Assembly (NCBI RefSeq): GCF_000004195.4
Contig: NC_030677.2
Span: 172,844,019-172,908,018, forward strand
Source of the DNA: Xenopus tropicalis
Taxonomy: Eukaryota > Chordata > Amphibia > Anura > Pipidae
Reading direction: 5' to 3'
DNA length: 64,000 bases
Shown: in pieces, positions 1 to 13,700 of the stretch
Numbering within the stretch: the first letter of the stretch is position 1
How the letters are laid out: every line of letters begins with the position of its first letter
The notes under the pieces: model-generated
Database searches by the model: none
What the model was told of the DNA's origin: nothing
What the model saw: the letters and a program-made list of their open reading frames with translations, nothing else
Position numbers and translations under genes: made by a program

Positions 1-1628
1 CTACCAACCATATTTATATTTATCGGCCTGTTTTCCATTTATTCATGGAAACATGAAGCCCTGCCAGGTTCAGGAAGAACATGGTTTATTGCACCTACCT
101 ATTAACATCCATTTTTAGAGGTTTTCATTTCTTGGCCTTGATCCATTACTTATGAGATTAGAGTGAATTCAGCTTGTCATCAGTCACGGCTCCTTGGGCT
201 GGGATTTTCTGGTTGCCTGCCAGTCTCTTATCACAAGGGCTCATGTGATGAAAGGTGAAGGCACAACACAAGCACAAAGTCAGGATGCAACATTTTCATC
301 CAATGACTGAAACCTCACTAATTACCCCAGGATGCTGCTGACGTTTCTGTCTCTTCATTTTCTTTATCAGTGTTTTTTCAGTCTGTGTGTAGCCTTAATT
401 CCAGCCATATCCCTATTCTAATTCACACATTTTATAATCTAATATTTTGGTGTATCCTAAGCTCAGTGGCACATGGGTTTAGTCCTGTCAGGGACAGCCA
501 CACTTGCCTTTGCCGGCAAACCCTTCCTGTTCAGGGAAACACATTGTCTAGGGCAGATGTTTGTGCAGGTAGAGAGGTATCGCTCAAGAACACGGAAGGC
601 AGGATTCCTGAACAATAGCTGTCCATCAGCAGGACCATCTGCCATACGCAGTACAGTTCCCATCCATGAGTAGAGGAAGCAGTTGTTTTTGCAAACAAGC
701 ACATTTATATTCATTGTTCATACTGAGAGGGCCACAGTGATCCCATCCACACGTGCCCAGAGCTGTAGGGTTCACATAAAGTAAAGCCATCATGCACTGA
801 CTTTTTTACATTAGCTAACACATAATTACTCACAAAATCTTGATGATCGCCAGTATTCCATGATCATGCAAATGATGGATATTTGCCCATTTTTCTTTTC
901 ACTGCATCCTTACATTTTTGCGAACAGTTTTGCAGCCTGAATAGTTTAGTTAGAAATCCCCGAATCCTCAGCCAGATGTGGATGCTTGGCTGAAATGGCC
1001 AAAGTTTTAACTACTTTGATTTAGGTAATATTCTTATTTCTTTTTTAATCCAACCTGTAGGCTTATCCCAAAGTCATTTTTGTCCAAAAGTTTGGTAGAG
1101 CACAGAAACCTACATGCAGTTTATATGAAGCACAGATGCTGTTAGTTGGCAAGGCAGTTCTTCTGCCCCACGGTGGCCCTGCACATACTCAGCTACCCAC
1201 AGAGACTCCTCATGTTAAAGTCCCGAGTTAATAGGATGAAGTTAATGTTACTTGGTTTTGGAGCCAGTAGTACTTTGTAATGGAAATTGTTTGGAGGAGG
1301 TGAATAGCAGGTCATCTTCATTAGTGTAGGAGAGGCCCCTTGTACAGGGATAGGGCTCAGGGTTAGCATGACACATGCTAGTAAATGTTCTAATCAGGGA
1401 GTGAACTGAAATGTGAGTGTTCTGTTATTCCCCTAGGTCTGTACTGTGACGTACCGTCATCACCAGAGGAATGTGTAAAATAAAATAACTGGTGATGGAC
1501 TCTTAGAAATTCATGATAAGGAACCGGTTTCTTTGTTCACATTGAGTTATTTCTTTCTAAAACCACATATGCCAGCTTCTGGCCTAATATATGTTGTAAA
1601 GCAATAAATTGTTTCTTTATATTTTTAG
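1..1628 (+). other. mcc: MCC intron, 3' end only
   Basis: Intron upstream of exon A. I looked for the preceding MCC exon, which in human ends in an Arg-rich stretch before VRELQ, and did not find it. The polypyrimidine tract and tttttag acceptor end it. No recognised repeat. Confidence 0.7.
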
Positions 1629-1775
1629 GTGCGTGAATTACAGACCCGGTTGCAGAGTATCCAGGCAACAGGTCCCTCCAGCCCTGGCCGCCTCACTTCA
1701 GCAAGCCGACCAGTCAACCCCAGCACTGGAGAACTAAGCACGAGCAGCAGCAGCAATGACATTCCCATCGCCAAG
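1629..1775 (+). CDS. mcc: MCC exon A (first in window)
   Basis: 49 codons, phase 0 to 0. The acceptor is tttttag and the donor is gtgagc. It begins VRELQTRLQSIQAT, the end of a coiled coil, followed by a Ser/Pro-rich linker that ends SNDIPIAK. The linker is the least conserved part compared with human. Confidence 0.96.
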
Positions 1776-4700
1776 GTGAGCCATTGTGCAGCTTACTAAT
1801 GCCTGGCATTATCTGAGACACACAGCTCCTCATGCTCTCAGCTAGGGGATTTGTGGGGGAGTGGCGTCGGAGCACCCTCAGGACTTCAGCCCCACTCTTC
1901 ACCTCCCTTGTGTCTTTGACTGCAGAGTTAACCTGCAGAGCCAGATAAGTGAGCGGTCGCTGGAAGGAGGCTCAGACACCTTAAATACCAAGGGAGACTC
2001 TGAATGCTATCTACTTTGGTTATTTGTTACGCAGACATACATAAAATCTGCTGCATTTGGTGAAACTTAGGAATGTAATTTTTCATTAGAAAGGGGGAAT
2101 TTTACTTCTTTTAATGGCAATAAACATTCAGTGCAAAAAAAAACAGCAAAGCTGTTTCCTGGGTCACTTATTCTGAATGTACCACTAACAGATCGGAATG
2201 TTTGTCGTCCCATACCTTGGTAGAAGGAAGCAGATGGCACCACATGTATGGCATTTTCTCCATGTTGTGGACGGTCAATATGCTTTACTCCACAGAGCGA
2301 AACGTCTTTCACTTTGTGTCCTGTACTGATGCATAACGTTATTTACAATCAGGTAACAAAATAATGTGTGTTCATTTGAGTGTCAGAGATTTCTAAAATG
2401 CATATGCAAAGAGGGCTGGTCAGTGGGAGATCAGACCAAAGGTTAAAAACCACTTCCACCAGGTTATGAGATCATTCAGTTGGGGTTATGTGGCGCATAA
2501 ACAATATATAAACTTGTCATAAATAAATATAAATGTATTTTTTGCACAGACACGCCTGTTTTCACAGTTTAAAAGGAAACCATACTATTCTGCCCATGCT
2601 GCATGGACCAATCCCTCATCCCCACTTAGGCTCACAATGTAATGCAACCCTGCCCTCACCTTGTTCCATTGTGAATTGATGGATTTTGGGACTTGACGTC
2701 CCTCTACTTTTCATAGAATCTGTGTCCCATACACTATAGAAAGCAGCAGGGCTTTAAATCATAGAATCCATCACATCTTTATGGAACTAGCTGAGAGAGG
2801 GTTTGCTTTATACTGTGAGCCTAAGGGAATTAGGGAAATTGTATTAGGGTTTCCTTTAATCTGTGTAATCAGGTATGTCTGTGTGAAAAAAAAAATTACA
2901 TTTATTTCTGGAACTCCAGATAACATTTATGCACCATCTCTACATAAACCCAACTGAATGAGTTAATGTAAAAAAAGGGCAGCCCCCCTATTAGGGTAAT
3001 GTCACAGTGCAGCATTGGTTGTTGCTTTCTGACCCTGACTATAATTCATAGATTGCATTGAATTTGCTGGTTTATTTAATACTATAAGTTTAAATGCTTG
3101 CTAGTTACTACATTAAAGCAATGTTAATTTTTTTTTTAATACATTTTATTACAATTATCCTTTATATATTAGCACTTTACAGAGATAATGCGTTCCTATC
3201 AATCTCTGGGTCACATATGGTCAGTTTTTATCAGAAAGCAATTTAATCTTTGTATGTTCTTTGGAGGGGAGGAAATCAGAACAGGAGGTAGCCTATTAAG
3301 CTGTGTAAAATGTCTTACACTAAAAAAAGTGTGAGAGGTGGTGTAAATGTGTTATTTATCAAGCTGTGTTAATCTCCTTACTCATGATTTAACACCTAAT
3401 TCCATCACCATTTCTGAAATCAGCTGGCAGCGTCCATTGGTGATATTCATGAAGGTGTGTATTTTCGTTTACTCTAGAAATGTAGCGTATTATTTTACAC
3501 AGTCTTGAGTAAAAAGTGATATAGTTTATCACGGTTTGTCATTTTTTTATGTACGTATTGGGATTTACTCCAGAAATTGATACAATTACTTTATTCAGCC
3601 ACAGATTAAAGTCTGTAGGACAACTTCAGGGAACACTGCTTGATAAATACACAATTGTTACACATTGCATGACAGAATTACTAGGATACATATCCTGGCA
3701 GCCAAAGGGGGTATTTGATTTGTGTATCCCTGTGGGGTGGGGCACCCTAGGTAAACCCCCTTGTTTTATTAAAGCACAGGAATCTTATGTATATGTCTAG
3801 CACCACCTCACAGTAACTGGGGTCAGGTGGCTATGATGTAAATAGCAAAGTTCTTGTGGGCAATGAATCTTGCCAGGGTGACCAAGGCATAGGGAAGTGG
3901 AAGGCTATTCAGCCAGTGTATGAGAAGGAACTTAAACACACATAGGCATAGACCTTAATGATAAAAGCCCCACTGTAACAATACCTTTTAAATAGACATT
4001 TGTGTGGTTGGCAAATGTAGAGATACAAATCATACTTGTTTCGGCTCATTGTATTAGTAATGGGTTTTGGAAACATAAAATAAAATTGTTGCAGTGTCTA
4101 TCAGTCTATTTGTCTGTGTTATGAAAAGCATTGCTCATATGTTTTTCTGGCAGATTTATGAAAGCAATGGTATATTAATCCAAAAGATAGCACATAACTG
4201 GAGCATTACATTCCTTAGCAGCACAGATGCATAGGGGCCTATTTATTGTGCTGTGTAAAATTTGCCAAAAAACCATTGTATAATGCTGTGTAAAATAAAT
4301 AGAGAAGTTCGCTATGTGACCGCAGATTTTATGCTGTTATTTTACATAATTCCGGCAGAAGAAAATATACGTAAAAAAATTAAGCAGATTTTACACAGGA
4401 AAGCGTGGTGATGTGTGGCCAATTTTGGCACCGTTTTTTGCACATCATAATAAATCTTCCCCATAGTCTTGATTTCTAGCAGCCACACTCATCAGATGTG
4501 AGTTGATCAAGTAATAGAAGGGGGAGAGATAGCCAAATATCCCAGCCTTTGCATTTGATAAGCTTCTGCAATTACTTGGAGAGCATGTAAGCGTATCATT
4601 AAGTACCGAGTGAAAGGCAATATTGCTCTCTCCTTGCTGAGGGGCAGTGGATCAATAGCCACTCAGAAAAGCTATAAAGCAGAGTAGTCTGTTATGCACC

Positions 4701-7700
4701 ATAAAGGCTTGCTTGCCTGCCGATTCACAGGCTTGTACATGAAAGTCAGCACACCAGGATTATCAGGTTCAGGGGGCCAAATACCTGTGCAAGGAAAGTA
4801 TTTTAACTAGACATAGCTAAAACCCAGGACAGTGCAATGTTCAAGCCTTTAACTAAGTGGAACTTGTCTCCAAGAAGTCGCTGGCACAGGAGCTGTCCCT
4901 GTATTTAGATACATCGATTATCTGAACATTTGTTTGGGTTTCTGACCCTTTGCTCTTTTAGTGTGGATAGTTGGTCTAGGGCCTGTGTTGCTATATAACC
5001 ATCTGCATTTTTTCTATGGCAATGTGAGATTTAATCCCTGAGGTATTGATATTTCAAAAATATTCTTCCTTTTCTATGAACCTGGCACTTAACTTCTTAT
5101 ATAAAAAAATTAAGGGACCCCATATCTTTCCAGAGTTGGCTTTTGAAAATTGTATATATAGACATTGATGGTGCAGCCATAAACTGGTTATAACCATGCT
5201 GGGAAAAACTGCTGCTTCATGCTGTGATATTTTGTAGATTGCTGAGCGGGTTAAGCTGTCAAAGACACGGTCGGAATCTTCTTCATCAGAAAGGCCTGTG
5301 CTGGGTTCAGAAATCAGCAGCATTGGGGTGAGTATATTAACTAATAGAGTGGAGACTGATTAGTAAGTTGCTTTACTAGTGCTACAACTGGGCTGTTGCT
5401 ATAGGTTGCCAAGGAGGTCCATATAAAGGCCCTGGGGGTGGGGGCCTGGGGACATTGGGGTTGGACCGTGGGGTCTGCTTCCTCCATTTTGTAAATCTTT
5501 GTAAATCACCACGCCACACCAGCTCCCAGGTAGGAGAGCGGCAGAGAGTGGGGATTTATAGACGAGCGGGCAGGAGAATGCGTCAGAGTGGAGGCAGGAT
5601 GCATCAGGGTGGGGGGCCAGGTAAGTTTGCTGCTCTGTGGAGACCCCTCTGAAGATTTATTTGCAGGAGGACCCAGCACTGGGTAGTTACACCACTGCAT
5701 TATGCTGAAAGCTGAGTGTTTTTTTGCAGACCATGGAAATCTGAGGTGACCTAGAGCAACAGCCATATTTTACAACATTATCTTTAATAGTGCATAAGTT
5801 TCAGAGCGTCATGTGATACAAATTACATTACCGTACACCTCTTTATAACCCATGATCACTAAGCACAAAGGATGTATTGCAGGATGTTTGCTAACAGTTA
5901 CCACCCCCCACCTCCCCTTCCCCCCCAGTGATTTTATCTTTCCTTGACCTTAAAAGTATATGATTTGAATATCCGGAAAGCCATTATTCAGAAAGTTCCA
6001 AATTATGGGAAGGACATTTTCCATAGACTTCCATAGGCTTTTTATATCATGTGTAAAACAAGAGGGCTGGGCATGGGCCTGACTACTTTTACAAGGAACA
6101 GTAAATGGCTGCTGAGTGTGATTTAGGTGACACAGCAATGCTCCATTGCATTTACCAGAACTTGTCTAAGCAAATGTGTGCATTGCAGGTATCCAGCAGT
6201 GTGGCAGAACATTTAGCACACTCACTACAAGACTGCTCCAATATCCAAGAGATCTTCCAGACTTTATACTCTCATGGCTCTGCCATCTCCGAGAGCAAGA
6301 TCAGAGAATTTGAGGTGGAGACAGAAAGGCTAAATAGGTATGGTGAATTCACTTTTCTTTCTGTCTATGTCAGAATATAAGAAAGCAGCTTGTGGGTCCA
6401 CAGCAATATATATGAGCTTTAAATACAGTTAGTGAAAATGAACTAAGGATTTGCTAATGTAACCCCCCATAATTCATTACGTACTTACAGGGTAATGCAT
6501 AAAACGTGCTAAGTTGGCTCAGGTGTAGGGCAGAGATGGGCCAGCTGTGGCTCTCTAGATGTTCAGCACACAGTAATAACCTTCCACTGTCAGAGGGAAG
6601 CTGGGACAAAATCTGGAGGGCTGGAGGCAGGACATTCTGTATGCAATCTGTATGCTTAACCACTTTGTTTCCATCTAATGTTCTGTTGCTCAAGTAAGGC
6701 ACTTGGTACATTAAGGTAGATACTTTCTATTTATATCCTTGTTCTTGGACTAACTGAACGCTGTAAAAACGACCAGAACATATGTTTATAGCAAGCATAT
6801 CTGACCTGCAGTCCTCCAGCGGCCATTGAACTAAGACTCCCTGCAGCCTTTGGCAGAGGGTGTTGGATGAACATATTTTTTATGCCGACCCGACACAACA
6901 CCTTCAAACTGAGAGCTGAAATTGCACCCAGATGCAGCGAGTGCATTTGCCGTGTTGTTATAATAAAAGCATTGTACTGTGATGGCACAGAGATACACAA
7001 TACCTCTACTCCCAGTAGTCTTGTTCTGTGATAAAACCATGACACATATTCCACGTGTAACATTTTGTGCCTAGCTGTTATGTCTGAAATTTTGTAATAT
7101 ACAGGTAGAGTTCCTCTAAAAAGCTCCCTTGTGTTGCAATAAATCAGCCCTTGATCTCTACTAGAGTGCCATATCGCTTGTGCCATCTGTATTGCAGGTT
7201 CGCAGAAAGGAAGAGATTTACAGCTTGTATCCTCTAATGGTAGCCTGGAGCTTGTGAGAGTAACCCTGTACATATTGCTAGGGATTGCAGAGAATACAGG
7301 ATGGGCTCACTTTTAACACTTTGGTATAGAAGGAATTTAATTTTAAAGGACAGCGAAGGTCATAATGTAATCTGCCTTCACTAGCATATTGTAATGCCCT
7401 AGAGCTCCTTATATGTATTAATTACCTCTAAAAATCCTTGACAGTACCGTGTGGATTTGCTTGTCTTCAGCTTGTTCATTGTCTCATGGAGTGCATGTGC
7501 AAAGAACCTTAATCAGAATTTGTGCATGCACAGCAGGCAAATAAGGGTGGCCCAGCAGGCACAGAGCATGTACCTGGCCTCCAATCAAGCGGCAGGCAGA
7601 AATGGAGGATTAAAAATGAAATGTTGACAGGTGAAAATCTGTGGCCTGGTATAACAGTCCTAAGTAAAGTACATTCTACAGAAAGGAGGTTGCCATTACT

Positions 7701-10700
7701 GTTGCCTGTAAGCCATTGCTTGCTACAATGTGGGGTCAGCCCACTTGGGAGGAGGTGCAAAACAGTACCTGGGGGTACTCTTATTGTCTCTCGACGGTGT
7801 ATTCTCAGAGTGGGTACCAAGCAAATATAGTAATAGCTGGCACATTCCATGATTTTTAGCACATGCCCCTATATACTATGGAGAGATAGTTAAGGTAATC
7901 ACAGAGAAGTACATGACTGTTTCTGACCATTTACGAATATTCCTGTCTCATTGGCTAAACAAACTAAAGTGCATAGAACTGCAAGAGTGCTTGACAATGA
8001 CTGCAGGGCAAGGGCTGTATGAGACAGTTGTGGAAGTAGAACAGAATGAGTTGTAGTGCCTGACAATAGGCCTGTATGATTATGGTTTTCTAAGTGCTTT
8101 ATTGATCCACACTTCTGCCTGCTTGCCATTATTTGTTCATCCCGGTACTCTTTAAATGTTTGATATGCAAAAGGAAAAAAACAGTCAGTGATTTACATGG
8201 CGGGATAAAAATATTGATTCTTTACTCCACAGTCGCATTGAACACTTAAAATCCCAGAATGATTTGTTGACGATAACGCTGGAGGAGTGCAAGAGCAACG
8301 CTGAGAGAATGAGCATGCTAGTGGGAAAATATGAATCCAATGCAACGGCCCTAAGGCTGGCACTTCAGTACAGGTAATTATGAATATTTATTAGTACATC
8401 TGCTATTTGATGGGTCAGATATGTCTTTATTTATTTATTTACTGTATATATCTTGGTTTTTTGGGTAGTCAGAAAAAAGGCAACGCTGATAGTGATCAAC
8501 AGTGTGCATCAACTTACCCTTATTGTTTCGCATGGATGAACGGAAATTCTCCCACTGTAATAAGTGAAATATTCACACTCAAAGGAATTTATTTGCAAAA
8601 TTGTGTTCCAGGTTTCTTCCTGATAATTATGACTCCAAATTTGAACTTACAGAAAGAATAGGTGCAGATAAGCAGCCCTTCTCAACGCATATCACAGCTA
8701 GTGGACAACAGCCAAGTGACCCTGACCAAACACTGTTAGGTTTATTCATTATTTAACAGGGGAAAAATTCAAAGGGTTTCTTTGAAATTAAATCTGCGTT
8801 TGGCCAGTAGTGATATAACATATAATAGTGATTGAACAGGAAAAGGTGTAAATTGTGGCTACAGGTCTAGAGATTTCATAGAGAGAGGGCACCCTGGCAA
8901 TGAAGGAAGGCTGTGGACCCGGATCTAAGGAGGGCAATAGCATAAATCAGAAATGTCCAATCTGCTGCTGTTAAAACATGCCCCTATAGTGCAAGGTACT
9001 GTAAGAATATGATAATGGCACTAGGAGAAAATGCAACTCCAGTCACACTTGCTTGATATTGAGGAGAAGAATCCCATAATTGCTTTGAGTCTGAAGTTCT
9101 GCGCTCTAACCAGCTGATTCTCAGGCTCCATAATCATCTGGGTACTAGGTAAGATCACTTCATGAATGCCTGGAAACACATCTCACTTCCTAGATACCCG
9201 CTGGGCATGATAGTTACTTCATGGACACCATGACGAGACTCTGACCAAATTTGACATCTGGGTGAAACTGACCACATGCACCAGTGGATGTAGTACTCAC
9301 TTTATAGATACCTGCTGGGCAAGATTGTTACTCTGTAAACATTATGGCAAGACATGGAAGGACATCTGGGGGAGGTTGACCACATGGATACCTTGGCGAG
9401 ACCCTGACCACACTGATAACTTAATTGGCACCTGGGTAGGGTTCTACATAGCACAGCTGACTGCTACTGGAACTGCAATTTTTACAAGGTTTATAGTAAC
9501 TTTATGGTTACTGAACATGGTGCTGGAGAAATGTGTTGGGGCTGTGGTGCTGTTGAACCAGTTTGTAGTATTGTTTTCTGACTGCAAAAGATTTAAAATG
9601 ATTAAATGTGCAACTTACCTTTAATTGCTTACTGCAGTTCATGCTAGCCGCCCTTATGTTTAGTGCTTGTCTATCATGCTTGAGATGCAGGGCATTAGCT
9701 CTATCACCGAACAGGGACAAGCTTTCTCCTGCACTTGTGCTGGCTATTATTACTGAGTAGAAGGCGATGGCGGGGACACCAATGGATTTGTTAATATGAC
9801 AAGACAGCATACGTATTGCTAAGCTTGGTGACTCGTGCTCAAGGTGAAGCACAAGACTGTGTGCCAGGGATGCGCACCAGTGACTCCAGTGTGAGCCCTA
9901 AGCATCTTGTTGGAGAGAAATATATTGTCTCTGCAAACAATGTGATATGTGGAGGGTGCAGAGCTTTGTCTGCTTGAACAAGCAGTGTATATGTGTATGT
10001 AACTGAACAAGGTTCCTACCCATTGTCTTTCCTATGTACCATTACAAATAGGATTCGGTTAAGCCAATGAAAGTACCTACAGAATAATTTCTGTTTAGAG
10101 CACAGTTATCTTGCTTATCTTTGTCTGCATGCTATTTAGAAATAAATGGGGATAGAAAATATCGTAAAAAGACCAAAATATCCAGATTATTGCCACTCGG
10201 GCAATTTTTACATAGACTCAAGGGATGACCATGACTAAAACACAGATACTTAGTGATTGATCTTTTCTGATAAAATTTAATACTGAGATCCTAAGTTTTT
10301 TTAAATTAGTTTTTTGGTCCTACAACTCTCTAATTGTTGTCTAGTTGTTAGGATCACTGGCTGTAAATACAATAGAGCCTCACGTTAAAGGGATGGTATA
10401 CACCTAACATTACAGTTAACACAATAAATAGGGCTTGTGTTGACATTACATTCTTCCTATTGGTTTAATTAATAAAAAAAACGTATTTTCATATTTTATT
10501 GTTATTATTATAAAGCATTTATAAACATACCTTTGAACAAACAATTCCCTTCCTTCTCTAAGCAGCAGCCATTGAACAGGTCATTGTCAGGGGCTTCTCG
10601 ATAGACTGGTAATTCGTTTTATCAGTGCCTTTAAAGTTCTTTTGTATCAGGGAGTGACAGAAATAACTAAAGCAAAACTATGCCCTATTCATTGAGCTCA

Positions 10701-13700
10701 TGTTGAAAAGGGGGGATATACTGTCCCTTTAATTCCTCTTTTTGGTTTCCTAACTGAAAGGAGAAAGAAAACAGAGCAGCGGATTCATTCACATGGGCTA
10801 AAAGAACAAGGAATGGGGGTAATGTAATGGGCTAAGTGAGGATTTAGAGAGACAGTTCTTATGCAGGTCATCATGTGGCCATTAGCCTGCAGTGCTCCAG
10901 GCCCCAGGAATGCTCATACTCAACACCCAGAGTGCCCATGGGGACCTGACAGAGAGTGCCAGTGGCGTAAGCCTAACTATTCAAATGAGATGAGTGTTTT
11001 GGGAAGTTGTGAGTGCGAGGGAAGGAATATTTTGTTTTGCATTACATATGTGAGGTTTTGGGGTTTAGTTCTTTATACTATATATATTTTCTTTTTCCTA
11101 TAACATTTTTTTAATTTGTGTTACAAATCTAAATGAATTTAACATTATATAACAATCATGGGCAGGGCGCCATCAATTGTGTTGTTCATATTTCATGCGC
11201 CCCATTTCCTTGAGCTTTTTGCATTTGACCTTTATCGTTCTTCTATCACAATACATCTTATGTTCTTGCCAGTTTTCTGCTCCGTGCCCTACCTCTCCTC
11301 CTGAATAAACAGTGTTTGATGTGTCGCTGGACTTGTGCCCAAGAAGGTCTCTCTTGGAAATGTAAAAGCTATTTGCATCATGCTCAGAATGTTAAATCAC
11401 ATCAACAGCAAACATTATTGTGGCTCCCACAGCCTTCTGTGAGCACTTCTGTGCATGCTGTTTCCAGGAAAGGGACTATTATATTCCTGCTCCCCTGTGA
11501 GGTATAGAATCCACAGGTTAATCCATTCCCTTGGCCATTCCTCCACTCTTTCTGAATCATCAAACAAAATTCTAGCTTTTAATAAGTAACAGGCAGACAC
11601 TGTGACACCTATTTAGTTAAATTGCTGGGAAACGTTAGGTCACCATGAAGGTCATGTACTTAGTGCTACCTGGGAAATGTCAGCCTCCCCTTACTGGTCC
11701 TATGGTGGCTGTTGAATTGATTTCCTTCATTTTTTCCTCTTTGTGGTGTAGTGAGCAATGTATCGAGGCATATGAACTGCTGCTAGCCCTTGCTGAGAGC
11801 GAGCAATCCCTTATCCTTGGCCAGTTCCGAGCTGCAGGAGTCGGATCTGTAGGTAAGAGTTTAACAAGACCTGCTTAACATTCATTATTATCTGAAGACT
11901 ATTAATTTGGCACAAAAAATAAATGTTTTTTCTGACTCCCCTGGTAAGACAATTACTACACAATGAACTGTAAATACTTGTTAATACTATTAATCAAGCA
12001 TCAAGGGCACTGTATAATGCACCACCCAAGGGCAGATTTGCAAAGCATCCAGCTATATTTTATAAACTACATGTCTTCCAATGAGCCCCAGCTGCCTTTA
12101 GCAGGACCCCCCCCCAGGCAACTGTTCAGCATTAGTTAGAGCCATGACCCATGGGGAGATTAGAAATTGAAAGTTGTTTTAGAATATCACTCTCTACATC
12201 ATACAAAAAGTTAACTCAAAGGCAAACAACCCCTTTAACCCTTTTATAGCATTTAGGCTTTAAGAAAAAAGATTTTCCAAGTAGTCGAAAATTCCCTTTT
12301 GTGCAGACTATTAAAAATCTATGCATTAGCCAAGTTAAACACATAGATTATTCTGTATTTGGACATTTCCGTTCCCCTATTAAGTTATTTTGGCTTTTAT
12401 GATCCAGCAGAATCAGGGGATGAGAACGTGACCCAGATGCTGAAAAGGGCGCACGACTGCAGGAAGACAGCGGAGAATGCAGCAAAGGCCTTGCTTATGA
12501 AGCTGGATGGCAGCTGTGGAGGAGCTTTTGCTGTGACAGGTTGTAGTGTGCAGCCCTGGGAGAGTTTGTCATCAAACAGTCACACGAGGTAAGATTGGCT
12601 TCAGCACCAGCCTCACATAAAAAAAAAAATAGATTAGTACATTAGCTCTGCTATATATATAGTGTTCAGTTCATCGGCACGGCTGTGTTTTGATTTGCAC
12701 TAAATAGTATGAGGGGGAACACTGGAGACGAGGGGGGCATTTATGAAGAGGATATTGTTGCAAAACAAGCACTGATAGCTCTTTCCAGAACTTGAGAAGT
12801 TATTCTCCTTTTCTTTCCCCTATTCCATTCTTATCTCATCTGTTTTGCTCATTTATCTCCTTTCTCATACAATTTCACTTTCTCTCTTCTTCCTCCTAAG
12901 TGCTGTTTGACCTGGCTTAGTGCCTGTGGGTCTCCCCCTAGTGGTAGCTTGTTGTAATATGGATAGGCCCAGATCCTTTCCTAGCCAACCTAACCCTTTC
13001 TGTTCTTGGTCATTAGGCCTTGCTTATTTTCTTTTGTTCTCTGATGTAGTAGCTTTTAGGTAGGATAACCAGGCCCAACAAACCCAACCCTCCTGGGCAT
13101 GAAATCTGGTTTATTGCCTTTGGTTTTCCTCTTGTCATTGCTTACTGAAAACTGCAGGGTAGATTTCCAGGGTACAGTTGGGTAGCTGGGGGGAAGTAGC
13201 TAGAATACCTGTTGAGGCCCAGTTTTTAATTATCACAGCATAAAATAAAAATAAAATATCAGACCAGTTTCTAGACCTGTCCTGGTTACATTGGGGTAAT
13301 CTCTAATTCTGTAAAGGTATTTGGAGGCATCCATTAGTCAGTATTAGTGTTAGTATTAAGGTGGCCATACATGTTAAGATCCGCTTGCCTGGTGAGGTCG
13401 CCAAGCGAGTGGATCGTCTCCCGATATCCCCCACATATGGGTGGGCGATATCATGTGAATTCAGGCTAATTCTGTCCTTTGGCCCTGGGGCCAAATGATT
13501 GAATTAGAAAGCTGGTAATAGGCGCAATCGGTTCGGGGGCTGCATCAACGAGCCGATGTGGTCCCCTATCTGACTACATTTTTTAACCTGCCCGATTTCA
13601 GGCCAGATGTTGGTTGGGCAGGCATGTCTTTTGTGCCCCTATACGGCTGATAACCTACTGAATTGGTCCATGGGACCTATATCAGAGAGCTACAGTCGGC

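Larger units (their letters stand above)
1776..5237 (+). other. mcc: MCC intron between exons A and B
   Basis: 3.46 kb intron, AT-rich. It holds two inverted-repeat elements listed separately (about 3345-3660 and 4234-4462). The rest is unrecognised. Confidence 0.7.
8374..11751 (+). other. mcc: MCC intron between exons D and E
   Basis: 3.4 kb. It contains a diverged tandem repeat (9186-9425) and a T2/Kolobok-like MITE (10385-10732). Nothing else recognised. Confidence 0.7.

Noticed and set aside
6731..7273. 180-residue open frame on -
   Set aside because: Runs antisense through an MCC intron over repeat-like sequence, and no family is recognised.
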